64,000 bases of DNA from the NCBI GenBank assembly GCA_021307315.1, contig JAJSPD010000113.1:35286-99285 (forward strand), given 5' to 3'. A program made the position numbers and the translations under genes. The notes below the pieces were generated by a model. It was given only the letters and a program-made list of their open reading frames with translations. It was not told where the DNA came from and did not search any database. Source of the stretch: Bisporella sp. PMI_857. Taxonomy: Eukaryota; Ascomycota; Leotiomycetes; Helotiales; Helotiaceae. This document shows, piece after piece, positions 42,731 to 53,391 of the stretch (position 1 is the first letter of the stretch; each line of letters starts with the position of its first letter).

Positions 42731-42915
42731 TGTCAGGATTTGAGAATCTAGGTAGCTGACATGTCCCTGACTAAGTGGGGAACGCTAGCGCGGAAGACTT
42801 TTCACACACACACAGTTCTACAATTTTGTATTATCACACATATAGACAACAATAGAGAGCCTGAAGGCATCCCCAATTCCTCCAGCTTATCATTGCGTAT
42901 TTTCTCGTTCTGTCA
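42731..42915 (+). repeat. Solo LTR, family A, 185 bp
   Basis: TGTCAGGATTTGAG...GTTCTGTCA with exact duplication GGCAT (42726-42730 and 42916-42920). Sits inside gypsy-3 reverse transcriptase. Confidence 0.9.
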
Positions 42916-43205
42916 GGCATCTCTAAAATTAAGCTGTGTGAATATTTTGGCTTTTTGCAGGCGATTTCTCATTTCGTCTGCTCTAGGTAGAGCGTACCTA
43001 TTTTTGATTGTCATGTCGTTCAACTTCCGATAGTCGACATACAATTTCTTCGTCTCGTTTGGCTTGGGTACAAATAATACCGAGCTTTTTGCTGGTGACG
43101 TTGACTCTTTGATAATTCCTTTTTTCAGGCCATCGTCAATAAACTTCTTGAGCGTCCTCAAGTCGTATTTAGATAATGAGTATATAGGTCTACTTAGAGG
43201 CACTG

Positions 43206-43598
43206 TGTCAGGTGCCAGGATGTCACGTGCTAAAGGGGTAAGGAGCGGCTCTGTCAGGAATCGGCTTACGTAAGTAGGCCAAGGAGCTAGAAACATCTTC
43301 CCCTCATTTACAGCTCAGAACTGTAGACAACAACATTAATAAAATAAGACTCATACAAGCTTGTATCTCCATCACCGTGATACCCTTACAGATCCTCTAA
43401 CTGATTCCTCTTGCCTGATAAACCCCATTTCTGACAGGCTCGGTAAGAGCCTGATGCTGGGCATGTATGGGCACATGGGGCGCCGCCAGGGGTACGGAGG
43501 GTATAAGTAGGGGACTCGGGGACGTAGTAGAGAGGGTAGAGATTAGTCTTGTATCAGGATTGCAGTTGACTTGTGCCACACTACTCCAGCACCTTACA
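43206..43598 (+). repeat. Solo LTR, family C, with a family B solo LTR nested inside
   Basis: TGTCAGGTGCCAGG...CACCTTACA with exact duplication CACTG (43201-43205 and 43599-43603). The family B LTR and its duplication (43247-43441) interrupt it. The uninterrupted relative is at 60089-60291. Confidence 0.92.
43252..43436 (+). repeat. Solo LTR, family B, 185 bp, nested in an LTR of family C
   Basis: TGTCAG...CTGACA with exact duplication GGCTC (43247-43251 and 43437-43441). The intact site, present once, is at about 60134-60138 in the other family C copy. Confidence 0.93.
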
Positions 43599-44771
43599 CA
43601 CTGCTTTTTCGACTAGTGGTATCTCATGATCCCAAGGCTGGTGTTCTGGTAAGGCTGTGGGTTTTTGCTCATCCAGAAATAGCTTTTTGAATTTTTCAAA
43701 CTCCGTGGGTATCTCTTTAGCTTGTGATTTTTTGTTTAGGTGATCTGGCTTTTTTTGGGAAGTGGCGCAAACTTCTCCTGGGCTTTGGTCGAGTTCTTTT
43801 GTTTGTGCTTTATTGTCCTTGCTTCTTCGTAGTTTTATCGTCAGTGGCTTAAGTTTGACAACGCACTAGCATTTATCAAAAACGATTTGTCTTGTTTGCC
43901 AATTGATCGTTGGGTTATGCTTTTTAATCCATGGCATTCCCGGAATGATTTTATGTCGCCCGATCCGGGTGACGTCTAATTGTAACTATTCTATGTGGTC
44001 ACTTGTGTCCATTCGGAGTCTGGTTGTTTCAATATCCACAAGTCCATCTCTGTACGAGGCATTTGTGCCGTCTGCTACTGTGAGGTTATATAGCCTGTTT
44101 TTGACTTGCGTGGTTATGCCAAAGTGTTTTATGACATCCAGTGATATAAAATTTCCCGTGGCTCCAGAGTTTGTTATTGCCACAAGCTTGTGTTGACTTA
44201 ATCTGACTCTAGTGGATAGTTGTTCTTCACCTCCGAAGGCGCAAAGTTTTTTCGTTTTTTTCTTATTATCTTCGAGGAGTACTATTCGTTTTCTTTTGGG
44301 AAAATGACTTGCTTGCTTGGCGTTATAATGGTACGTGCAGTGATCTGTGTAGCATGCGGTCTAGTAGAGAGTTCCGTGTTGTGGGTGTCTATAGTGTGCT
44401 GCGTTGTTTTTTTCTGATTCATTAATTTGCCCCGATGCGATCATAGCAGCCTATCTAGCGCGGTCTTTGGCTTTTTATGCTTTTCGTTGTTCTTCCAATT
44501 TGGCTTTTTCCTTAAGAATTCCTGATTGATAATTTCTACTCGCCGTTCCGGTGTGAGCTTTTCTGGTGTAGTTGCTACATATTCTCTGGAAGGTGCTTTG
44601 AATCAGTTTGGTCTATTCTGGACAGGGCTTTTTGCAGGTCTTCTTCTTTTTCTTCCGAGATGTGGAGGAGCTTGTTGAGTTTCTGCTTTATGTCCTATTC
44701 TTCGTCGGATTCTGATTCAAGAGTGGTCTCGTCGACCTGAGACATGAATTCTTTTATGTTTTTGCTGGTTT

Positions 44772-45055
44772 CTTTCTACGGTTAATATCTCAAATACCAT
44801 CAAAAAGTGCCGATATTTCTGAAATACCATCTTTTTTTTGACCTCTATCTGGCCATACCACCTTTTTAAAACTACGGCAAATATCTGGGATACCACCTAA
44901 AAGTGCCCATATTTCTCGGATACCACCACTTTATTTGGAGACTTTCTCAACGTACCACTTTTTTAAAACAGTGGTATATGAGATATCTTCCAAAAAAATA
45001 GTGGTATCCCAGAAATACACAGGTGTAATAGTTGTCTTTCTGGAATACTATCATT
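44772..45055. repeat. Hairpin-rich repeat, copy 1 (ATACCAC/GTGGTAT motifs)
   Basis: Multiple inverted and direct copies of AAATACCATC, GGGATACCACC and GTGGTATCCCAGAAA with TATTTCT between them. Similar to 46117-46262. Confidence 0.65.
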
Positions 45056-45415
45056 TTATCCTACTGTTTTATTGTGTGGGAACACCCGGGTTGCAGTAAT
45101 TACTTATTCTTTAACCTGAGGGCACGTAGCACCGCGATCTCAGCGCAGTGCTAGTATGCTCGTTGAGGTTGGCGGATAAGTCTTGATTGTTGTTCTTAGC
45201 TACGGTCTCGCGAGTTGGGGTGAGAACGAGGTCTCACAATTCCGGTGATCCGGTGGATCACGTGAAAACTATTTACATACATTCCAACATATTGCTAAAA
45301 TACTAAAATAAATTACTACATAACTCACAAACTATTGAATTCAAATAATTCTTTCTTTGAAATCATTCTTTTTTATTGTGTATTCGACGACGATATACCT
45401 TTTTTTGTAACAGCC
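45056..45415. other. Intergenic, contains dispersed repeat copy 3
   Basis: Includes TGTGGGAACACCCGGG at about 45081, which could be an LTR start, and the GGGCACGTAGCACC repeat at 45120-45184. No gene seen. Confidence 0.4.
45120..45184 (+). repeat. Dispersed repeat, copy 3 of the GGGCACGTAGCACC family
   Basis: Shares GGGCACGTAGCACCGCGATC and GCGCAGTGCTA with 15187-15251 (inverted) and 19948-20010. Confidence 0.6.
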
Positions 45416-45896
45416 AGCCGAAAGTTTTTCAGCTGTAGTACTTTCAAGGCTGCAAGCGGCACGCTCCGCCTATGGCCAGCTACAGGCTTACAGCTACGGC
45501 AGCCACAGGCTTACAGCTACAACAACTACAGGCATACAGCTACAGCAGCTACAGGCTCACAGTTACTGTAGGAAGTAGGGGTTTACAGATCCACATACGA
45601 CCCACCAGGTCACGTGGCCCGCACAACCCCATTTTGTAGAATCTAGAGTAGAACCTAATACAACAAAACAATTACCATATCCACCAAGAGCAAGAGCACG
45701 GCCTATGAGCTGTGCCTTTTGCCCCGTGGAAGGTAAGAACACAGCGAAACCAACAGTTACAGCACAGTTAAGTTTTTCCTGTTAGACTTACAAGCATACT
45801 TTTATTATTACTATTGCAACTATATCGCTAATTACGTGTTTCATCTGTTGTATTGCAATCTTTCCTGCTGCTTTTTTTCTGCTACACTTTCTGTAG
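45416..45896 (+). repeat. LTR related to family D, interrupted by a family E solo LTR
   Basis: Starts TGTAACAGCC and ends CTGCTACA. The second half (TTAGACTTACAAGCATAC, TATTGCAA..., ...CCTGCTGC) matches the family D LTRs. Target duplication uncertain (homopolymer T against CTTTC). Contains tandem CAGCTACAGGCTTACAG-like units (45475-45560). Confidence 0.65.
45567..45755 (+). repeat. Solo LTR, family E, 189 bp
   Basis: TGTAGGAAGTAGGGG...CCAACA with exact duplication GTTAC (45562-45566 and 45756-45760). Inverted relative of 15580-15777. Confidence 0.9.
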
Positions 45897-45908
45897 GCTG
45901 TCGATATT

Positions 45909-46055
45909 ATGTTGGAGCTACGTAATAGCGACGACGACGACAACGACGACGAGCTTTTAGAGGTCGATAACAATGTTTTCGATCAGGAACTTATTGAGCC
46001 TACTTTACTTGAATTACGATTTTCTACAAAATCAGGAAAAGCGTGGAGAATATAA
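45909..46055 (+). other. Short Asp-rich frame, 48 codons, unrecognised
   Basis: MLELRNSDDDDNDDELLEVD then FDQELIEPTLLELRF. It looks like the start of an acidic transposase-type protein, but it ends at 46053 and no partner was found. May be a remnant. Confidence 0.25.
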
Positions 46056-46116
46056 ATTGATTTTAGGCCCATATTCTATTTACAGCGTACTTACAGTTTG
46101 CCTACAGCGAGTGTTG

Positions 46117-46262
46117 GAGGCTTTCTGAAATACCACCAGTTATTTGGAAGCTTTCTCAAATACCATCAAAAGTGGTATCTGAGAAAGCCTCCAAATAAAG
46201 TGGTGGTATCCGAGAAATATGGGCACTTTTCGGTGGTATCCCAGATATTTGCCGATATATTT
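46117..46262. repeat. Hairpin-rich repeat, copy 2
   Basis: GGAGGCTTTCTGAAATACCAC (46118 onward) pairs with GTGGTATCTGAGAAAGCCTCC (ending near 46191), an almost perfect stem. Further GTGGTATCC...AGAAATATGGGCAC units follow. Related to 44772-45055. Confidence 0.7.
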
Positions 46263-46265
46263 ACG

Positions 46266-46379
46266 GCTTAGAACTGTAGGCAATATCATCATCTGTATCG
46301 CTCCCACGAGCCTGTATTCAATCGCTGTGATACCCTCACAAATCCTCCTGCTTCATAGAACACATTTCTGACAGTAAAC
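46266..46379 (+). repeat. Fragment of family B LTR (right half)
   Basis: Matches the last 115 bp of 20325-20507, ending CATTTCTGACA. The left half is replaced by the hairpin repeat. Confidence 0.8.
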
Positions 46380-46544
46380 AAGCCAATTGCTGAAGGTTAT
46401 AGAACCATGAATCTACAGGAGAGAGGCTATCTACTTATAGAGGTGTGTGATACTCCCACATGAGTATCACATGCGTATTATCACATGTAACCAATACGTA
46501 GACTCGTCATCCAAGGTAAAAGTAAGTATCCATCTTCCGCAAGC

Positions 46545-46804
46545 TGTAACAATCGGTATGCCCAAGGTGCGACACAGAGGTCATGGCACGGGATCAGGAG
46601 GCTGATGACCAGGGGATGAGGGGTTTCAGAGCCGATACGGAGGAGAGTCGGAGTCGCCTATATAAAGGCCTGCTCCTACTCTCTACAGTTGTTCCTCATG
46701 TTTTTGTATTCTTCGTAGGTAGACCTATAAGGCAATCACTATCAGCCTATTGTACGCACTCCCATATGCCTCTATTCTAGCCCGTGATTCCTTGCGTCGT
46801 TACA
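46545..46804 (+). repeat. Solo LTR, family F, 260 bp
   Basis: TGTAACAATCGG...CGTTACA with exact duplication CAAGC (46540-46544 and 46805-46809). Contains a TATATAAA promoter motif. Confidence 0.93.
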
Positions 46805-46858
46805 CAAGCGTACTTACAACTTCCGCAAGCGTACCTACCGCTTCCACAATAGGCTAGG

Positions 46859-47264
46859 TGTAACAGCCACGATCGGTTCAAGGAAGGTTTACAGTGGTGA
46901 CAGCCAGAGCTGGTTAGGGATGGTTTTACAATAGGCCACGATCGGTTTAAGGAAGGTTTACAGCGGTGACAGCCAGAGCCGGTTAGGGGTGGTTTTACAA
47001 TAGGCCACAATCGGTTTAAGGATAGTTTACACTAAAGTCGGTTAGAATTGGTTTACAGTATCACAGGTCGGTTTAGTACTGTTAAGCATTGTTAAGGATA
47101 TAAGGAACAGCCAAAGCTTCTTGGAGAAGAGTAAGCCTGAGTTTTTCTCTTTAGACTCACAAGCATACTTCTACTATTAATACATTACTATTGCAACCAC
47201 AGCGCTTGTCAAGTGTTCTCACCTGTTATATTGCAATTCCTCCTGTTGCCCTCTATTTGTTACA
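46859..47264 (+). repeat. Solo LTR, family D, 406 bp
   Basis: TGTAACAGCC...TTTGTTACA with exact duplication CTAGG (46854-46858 and 47265-47269). Includes two tandem units of about 75 bp (CCACGATCGGTT...GGTTTTACAATAGG). Confidence 0.93.
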
Positions 47265-47343
47265 CTAGGTATGATCCTTAGACCTAACCTTGTTCAATAT
47301 TGTCGGTTCAAACGGTATTGCAATACTTTGTGATGATAGACGT

Positions 47344-47373
47344 TGTTTGTTTGTTTGTTTGTTTGTTTGTTTT
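47344..47373 (+). repeat. (GTTT)n tail of LINE copy A
   Basis: About seven GTTT units. On the minus strand this is an (AAAC)n 3' tail. Same at 61523-61556 for copy B. Confidence 0.85.
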
Positions 47374-48100
47374 TCTATTTAACGTCTAACTAAAGGACCG
47401 TGCAAACCACGGGACCTACTCCGTGCTCGAAGATACGACGCTAGGAGTAAACTCCTAGAAACCAGAGGCTGAAGGCCTGGGGCATGTTGGGATACTTGGC
47501 GTTATTCCTTAACCGCAAGTATTAGGTAGGAAGGTATTTACACTGAAACTGGGAAATAAGCCCTCCTCTACGCTCTAGCCCTCCTACTCCCCGTGGCTCT
47601 CGCACCGTCATTATGTGTTTGAGACAAAAGAAAAAGTAATAGTTGACAAAAGGAATGGCCAGCTAGCTGGCTTTGCGGTAAGGACAAATGTCCTCAAAAA
47701 AGCGGGTTTTGCGCCACCATTCAGTTAGCGTAGCGGCACCTTCGCTGGTGCCGAGTAGTTGTGAGATTAAAGTGGAAAGAGGCCCTCGGGGTCGGTTGCA
47801 GCGCCTGCGGGCGATTCTGCAGAAAAGGAAGTGAATAAGAGTTTTAAGGAGGCCGCAAAAGCAATGAAGCTGTGCGTCTGTATAGTCGAACCTTTCGTAG
47901 TAGTCTTTGAAGTCGCCGTAGTTTGACCTGGCTGCTATAATACGGCCAAGCTCTTTTCTAAAGAGCCGAAGCTCTTGTAGAGGGACGAAAGCAGTGGTGA
48001 TTAATAACAGTTAGTAGTTTTCATGTGCGGAAGTCGCCCACCACTCTGCTCGTGCTTTTAAAGCTTGCTGTGCGTGCTATTTCTTTAGTGAAGCAAACGA
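47374..48100 (-). other. LINE copy A 3' untranslated region
   Basis: Matches 61560-62290 of copy B closely, including CCGTGCTCGAAGATA and GCATGTTG. No frame. Confidence 0.7.
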
Positions 48101-50786
48101 CAATAAATAAAGAGCATTAAAGAGCTGGAAGGAGCTTTTACGGGCTTCTGCATCTGCCAGGTCGTTTCCGGGAATATTTGCGTAGCCAAGCACCCACCGG
48201 ATGTGTATGTCGCCGGCTAGTGTAGCGTTGTCTCTTTTCTGCTAGTCTTCTTTAGCTTTAATAAAAGAATTGAAAATAAGCTGTAAAGTGGTAAGTGAAA
48301 AGGACAGCAAGCGTTTTGCGACTTCGAGATTGTCGAGGCAGATCCAGGCGTTTTTAGCTAGTCCGTTCGACGAGTAACTAAAAGCTGCTTGTGCACCGAG
48401 TAGCGCAGCAATAGCTTCCGCGTCGAAGATTTCTGCGCTAAAGCCGAGAGCGAAAACTTCTTTGACTGTAGTTTCGGGCAGTACTAAAGCATAGCTTGCT
48501 TTTGCGTTGCCGTTTTAGAGTTTTAAGCCGTCCGTGTACACTACTATATCGTTTGCTGGAATTTAGTAGATAAAGTGCAAAAAAGTGGCGGCCCGTTGTT
48601 CTTTTGTATGCGTCGGGTCGAAAGCGCTTATTCGTTTCTTTATATTTGCGAGGCTTTCGGCCGGGAATCAAAGTAGTAAAGCTATCATGTCGAGCTGTTC
48701 TGAAGCAAGTAGCGACAAGTATCTTATTGCGAAACGAGTTAGGACGCGGCTACAACGAGTCGGGATCAGTAGCCCTCGGACGGCTTCGGCTCGTATGCGT
48801 AGCGAGTGCTAAAAGTCGAGCCGGCGTATGCGGATTGTTGCGCGTCTAGCTATTTCGTCGAGCTTAAGTTTGAGAGGTGCCAATCCTAATTTTCGGTATA
48901 GAATTAAGTACAAGGTTGTTTTGAAAACCGGTAAAATAGCTTTAGCAGCAGCTCGCGTAGTAGTTTTAAGCTTTGTAAATAAGCCATTTATTCGATTCGA
49001 AGTGTAGCCGTTGTGTGTTTGCTTTTTTCGGCCTGGCTACTATGTTTCTGCTGCGAAGTACGCTACCGGCAAAACGCACGCTGTTACGGCTTGTCGTGTA
49101 AACATAAAAAAGACTTCTCGAAGCGTGTTGCCGAGTAACGAGAAAGCGTAAGCTGTTTTCAAAGCTTTGGTTGCTTAAGCAAGTGCGTAGTATTTAAAAG
49201 TTAGTTTTCTGTCGAAAAGCACTTTAAGCCATTTTAAGTAAAAGCGTTCAGTGCTTTCAAACACTACGAGAAATCCAGCTGTTACCGATGGTGATCTGTT
49301 TTTGTCCGCGTGCCTACGGGAGAAGTGTAAAAGTTCTGATTTTTCAAGGTCGAACGTAATTCTTTCCGAGCGTTCTTATTCTAGGGCTTGTGCCAGAGTA
49401 GCTGAAAAAGCGTATGTGTTTTCTTTCAGAGAAAGTGAGATTTTGTAAATAGCGGCGTCGTCGGCATAGCCGAATCCTTCTTAAAATAGTCTTAGGAAAA
49501 ATAAAAGAGAAATGTGAAGCATAAATAAAATGCCAAAAACTGGAGAGTCCTGAAGTAGCTCGCACACGATTTCTATTTCGTTTCTGATTTCGTCGTCGAG
49601 CCGAATGCATACTTTACGCTTTGTAGCGAACGATGCAACTCATTTTACCAAGTAATTGAGCCAGCTTTGTTCGCGTAGCCTTTTAACAAGCCTTTTTGGT
49701 AAGACAGCGTCGAAAGCGCCTTTGACGTCGAGCGTAAGCATCGACGCTGTCAAGCTCTGATTCAGCGCTGTTTCGATGTCATGTGTAAAGCATGTTGTAA
49801 AGTCGACCGACGACCGCAAAAAAAGCGCGCCGAATTGTTGTGCTGCAACTACCTGGTATTTTATAGCAATCCATGACATTTTTTTTGCTACTAGCCTTTC
49901 CAGGCCTTTTCCGAGCACCGAAAGTAGAACGATAAGTCTGTATAACCGGGGAAAGGCCCGATCTGCTTTTTTGGGTTTGCTAATCATTGCTAATATAGCG
50001 GTGCGGAAGCAGATCGAGTAATAACCGACATGTATGCACGCTTGGAATAGTTGACTGATATAGCTTTTAAACAGCGGCTATCCTACTCGTAAAAGTGGTG
50101 TAAGGATTTCGTTTTTGCTAAGCGCGGTATTGCCTGCTCCGAGTATTGACTTTTCTATTTTTTGTTCGGTAAAGTCAGGAAACGGGAGTAACGTTGCAGA
50201 GACAGCGAAAGCTGTAAGTGGAATGTCGCCTGCTTCAGCAGTATTTTGTAATAGGTTTCGTGCGAATATGTCTCGTTTTGCTTCTGGAATAGTTGCCGGA
50301 GGAGCATATAGGCGAAAAGGGTCTTTTAAAGGGGGAGAGCGGAATAAGCCCGTAGATTTATGCCACTTTGCAATACTGAAAACATCTCTGCTTGTAGCTG
50401 CTTCGTCGAGCTTTTTCTTGTAAAATGCCACTTTTGCCTGCCGGGTTGCTTTGCGTAGCTTTTTCTTTGCTTCGCTTGCTGCGAATCCATAGTGTTCTTT
50501 TCGGGCCGCGCGGAATGCCTGTACTGCTGTGGCGCAATCGTTATTCCACCAGGGCTGTCCTTTGTTATGTGGAAGTGCGCGCTTAGCTGAGCCTTGATAA
50601 GCATTTTGAATTGCTTCGACGATGTTGACAGCGTAGCTGTCGAGAAAAGTGTCTGTAAGACTGCTTAGAAATAAGAGAGTATTCTTAAAGTTGTATTTAA
50701 AAAGAAAAAGAAAAGTATCTTTTTCGAGCGTAGCAAAGCGTAAATGTGTTGGCCGTTCACGCGTTCTAGTGCCCCACCAGATGTTA
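48101..50786 (-). pseudogene. LINE copy A: reverse transcriptase and RNase H, decayed
   Basis: Minus strand. 50786-50078 is the linker before the RT (GQPWWNNDCATAVQAFRAAR, a Lys-rich coil, NTALSKNEILTPLL). 49987-49640 holds the RT fingers and palm (YRLIVLLSVLGKGLERLVA, TLDVKGAFDAV with the first catalytic Asp). Near 49480 is GYADDAA, the second catalytic box. RNase H pieces lie in 48600-48240 (D in YTDGLKL-like, EIFDAEAIAALLGAQAA). Many positions have A where copy B has G on the plus strand, giving stops. Confidence 0.85.
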
Positions 50787-50936
50787 AGTCCGTGCACCCC
50801 CATATCGAACACCCCCCCATATCGAACACCTGAAATAAGCGAATTTCCAGACCGCCACTTCCATAAAATATTTAATTATTAAACCAATTCTAATTTGTAT
50901 CATTTCAAATCTGAATCCCTTTATCTCCAAGTGATT

Positions 50937-52696
50937 ATGCATCGATACACTGAACAGGATTTGCTTGCGGCTCTTGATGATGTCAGAAATAAGAAGTCTT
51001 TAAGACTAGCTAGTCGAGAATGGAGGGTTCCATTAAGTACACTACAGAATCGCAACCATGGTCGTGAGAAGCATGCTTTAGCTTCTGAAAGTCAACAGAG
51101 GCTATCAAAAGTGCAAGAGGATCACTTAGCTACTTGGATTTTGGCTCAAGAAGCACTAAGTGTGCCTTTAACTCATGGCCAAATTCGGCAATTTGCGGGC
51201 CGACTTCTTACAATCAAAGGAGACCAAAAAGAGCTAGGGAAACGTTGGATAGAGAGCTTTTTACGGCGTAACCCTATTCTCCGGACAAAAAGAGCTCGGA
51301 ATATCGATTCTGTGCGTGTTAATAGTGCTACAACTTCTATAATTAAGTCTTGGTTCCAACGACTAAATATCCCAGCTATTGCAAGCATTAAGCCCGAAAA
51401 TCGATATAATATAGACGAATCTGGTATTATGGAAGGTGTAAGAGCAAATGGTTTAGTAGTAAGAAGCTCTGAAAGACGTTCTATTCAAAAGAAACAACCT
51501 GGTTCTCGTGCGTGGACTTCATTTATCGAATGTGTTTCGGCTACTAGCAAAGCTTTTTCTCCACTAGTAATTTTCAAAAGAAAATCGGTCCAACAACAAT
51601 GGTTTCCACAAGATTTAAATCTCTATAAAGAGTGGAAATTTACGGCTACCGAAAACGCATGGACTTCAGACTCTACGGCAGTAGAATGGCTCGAAAAAGT
51701 GTTTCTTTCTCAAACTTATACTCCTGAGCCTAGACTACTTATTTTGGACGGCCATAGTAGTCATGAAACTACTGATTTTATGTATTTATGCTACCAGCAT
51801 AACGTACACTTACTCTTTTTGCCTTCACATACGTCACATGTTTTACAACCTTTGGATTTATCAGTCTTTTCGTCCCTCAAAAGTCACTACCGTACAGCTG
51901 TCGGTTATTTGACTCTTTTGACTGATTCTAGCCCAATTGGGAAACAAAACTTTCTTGCTTGCTACCATAAAGCTAGAAAAAAAGCTTTATTTGCTAAAAT
52001 TATTAAAGCTGGGTGGAAAGCAAGTGGTTTATGGCCAAAATCAATAGCAAAACCCCTTATGTGTCACGGCACGCGCTGTGGATCTACAGGTACAGAGGGC
52101 AACGGTGGTGCAATACGAGAATCTATAGCTAAGGAAGGAAGAGGGAGCTCGGGGAGAGCAGGCTATATATACACGAGGAGCTCGGGGAGCTCGCCTAATA
52201 TGGATCACGTGTGCTTGGGAGCACGCGACGTGACATTATGAGCCCTTTGCTTCTAGAGAATAGCAATTCGTCAAAAAAGACTCCACAAGCTACAAAAAGC
52301 TTTAAAAAACGTTCGGCAATCGATTCCTTACAAGACATTTTATCTACACCTAGAAAATCGACCGAAATCAAGGTTCAAGTAGCCAAGTTTCAAATGCTTG
52401 AAGACAGTGATCCTTTTACACAAAGACTTTTGTTTCGAAAAATTATTAAAGGATTTGAAGAGCAGGAAAGTGTTTTAGCAGATCATAGCTACAAAATACA
52501 GTCCTTGGAAGTCCAATTGAAGAAAGCTAAACCAAGAAAACGAAAGAAAGTTAGAACTAGTCCTAATTCTAAGTTTGCGGACATTATTAAGATCAGAAAG
52601 GCGCAATTAGCTGCAGGAGAAGCTATGCCTGAAGAAGATGATGAAGAAAAGGCTAATAGCTCTGATTCTACTTTGGATTGTATTTCAGTTAAGTAG
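50937..52696 (+). pseudogene. pogo-3 transposase, interrupted only by a solo LTR
   Basis: Frame 50937-52061 is followed by the solo LTR plus duplicated TTATG (52062-52240) and resumes in phase at 52241-52696. Without the insert it would be 526 aa, the usual size for Fot1/Pot2-type transposases. Residues 1-60 form a psq helix-turn-helix, 60-130 a CENPB-type domain (QRLSKVQEDHLATWIL...KRWIESFLRRNP). The DDE core has Asp160 (YNIDESG), Asp271 (LLILDGHSSH) and Asp307 (LQPLDLSVF). The C-terminus is Lys-rich. No other stop or frameshift, so the element was intact until the LTR arrived. Confidence 0.92.
52062..52235 (+). repeat. Solo LTR, family H, 174 bp, inside the pogo-3 transposase
   Basis: TGTCACGGCACGCG...GACGTGACA with exact duplication TTATG (52057-52061 and 52236-52240). 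Contains GGCTATATATAC. Confidence 0.93.
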
Positions 52697-52786
52697 TTAT
52701 TTAGTAATATTGATTTTGGTTGGGTTGGTACTCGCTTATTTAGGTGTTCGATATGGGGGGGTGTTCGATATGGGGGTGCACGGACT

Positions 52787-52905
52787 TAGTTAGTAAAAGT
52801 AAGTGGTCTGAACCGATTTGGAGTTTTCTTTTAACGCTTGTGTGTACTCCTATTCGGCGGAGGCCGGGAAAAGCGAAAGCGAGGTCGAGCACATTCCCTA
52901 GTTAG
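52787..52905 (-). pseudogene. LINE copy A, end of endonuclease
   Basis: Minus strand reads GNVLDLAFAFPGLRRIGVH-like and ..LQIGSDHLLL, the C-terminal blocks of Tad-type endonuclease. It continues the piece ending at 59044. Confidence 0.75.
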
Positions 52906-53108
52906 TGTCACGGCGCTGGCGCGCCTACAGCTCTTTTATGGCCTAACAGCCCGTAAGGCATCCACATTGGGGATCACGCGGAACGCCACGTGGCCCAAAC
53001 ACCTGTATATATGCTTCCCTCTCTGCCTCCATAGTCCTGTAGTTCTATTATTCTCGATTCTTACCCGTATTACTTTGAGCCGTTGCTTTTATTCTACGTG
53101 CCGTGACA
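52906..53108 (+). repeat. Chromovirus G 5' LTR, 203 bp
   Basis: TGTCACGGCGCTGG...GTGCCGTGACA. Differs from 58841-59043 at one base (T against C in the TTGCTYTTATTC stretch). Preceded by GTTAG. Confidence 0.95.
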
Positions 53109-53391
53109 TAATAATAGAACTCTTCACAACTCTACTTGCGGAAGTATAACCCTTACCTTTACACACGTCTTGCAGGCCCGTAACGGCTTGAATTCGTATT
53201 GTATCCAGTTCCAGCCTTGATTGTGCTGAAGATTCAGAATCTCTGTGTGCAACGGAGATCACACTGTTACGACGTCAATACTCGAAGAGTACATACGCAA
53301 CTTTACGGCCCGGAAACCCTGTACGGCATTCATTTCATTTCATTTTATTTTTACTTCACTTCACTACCGATAAGCTTTCCTACCCGACAAT

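Larger units (their letters stand above)
42669..44760 (-). pseudogene. Ty3/gypsy element 3: gag end, protease and reverse transcriptase, split by LTR insertions
   Basis: Minus strand. Gag end near 44470-44250 with an ACYTDHCTYH finger-like motif. Protease at 44183-43986 (AITNSGATGNFIS; catalytic Asp replaced by Asn, GAC to AAC). Linker with LPEHQPWDHEIPL near 43650. After the composite LTR insertion (43206-43598), reverse transcriptase continues (LKKGIIKESTSP, LFVPKPNETKKLYVDYRKLN, ALPRADEM). The family A solo LTR (42731-42915) interrupts FRDA-YYSIRIKKEEKWKTAF, which is otherwise continuous. No LTR of its own found. Confidence 0.85.
50787..52786 (+). mobile_element. pogo-3 transposon, 2000 bp, in LINE copy A
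   Basis: Terminal inverted repeats of about 55 bp start AGTCCGTGCACCCCCATATCG (50787 onward; complement ends at 52786) and contain a doublet of CCCATATCGAACAC. TA flanks at 50785-50786 and 52787-52788. Encodes one transposase, split only by a solo LTR. Confidence 0.93.
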
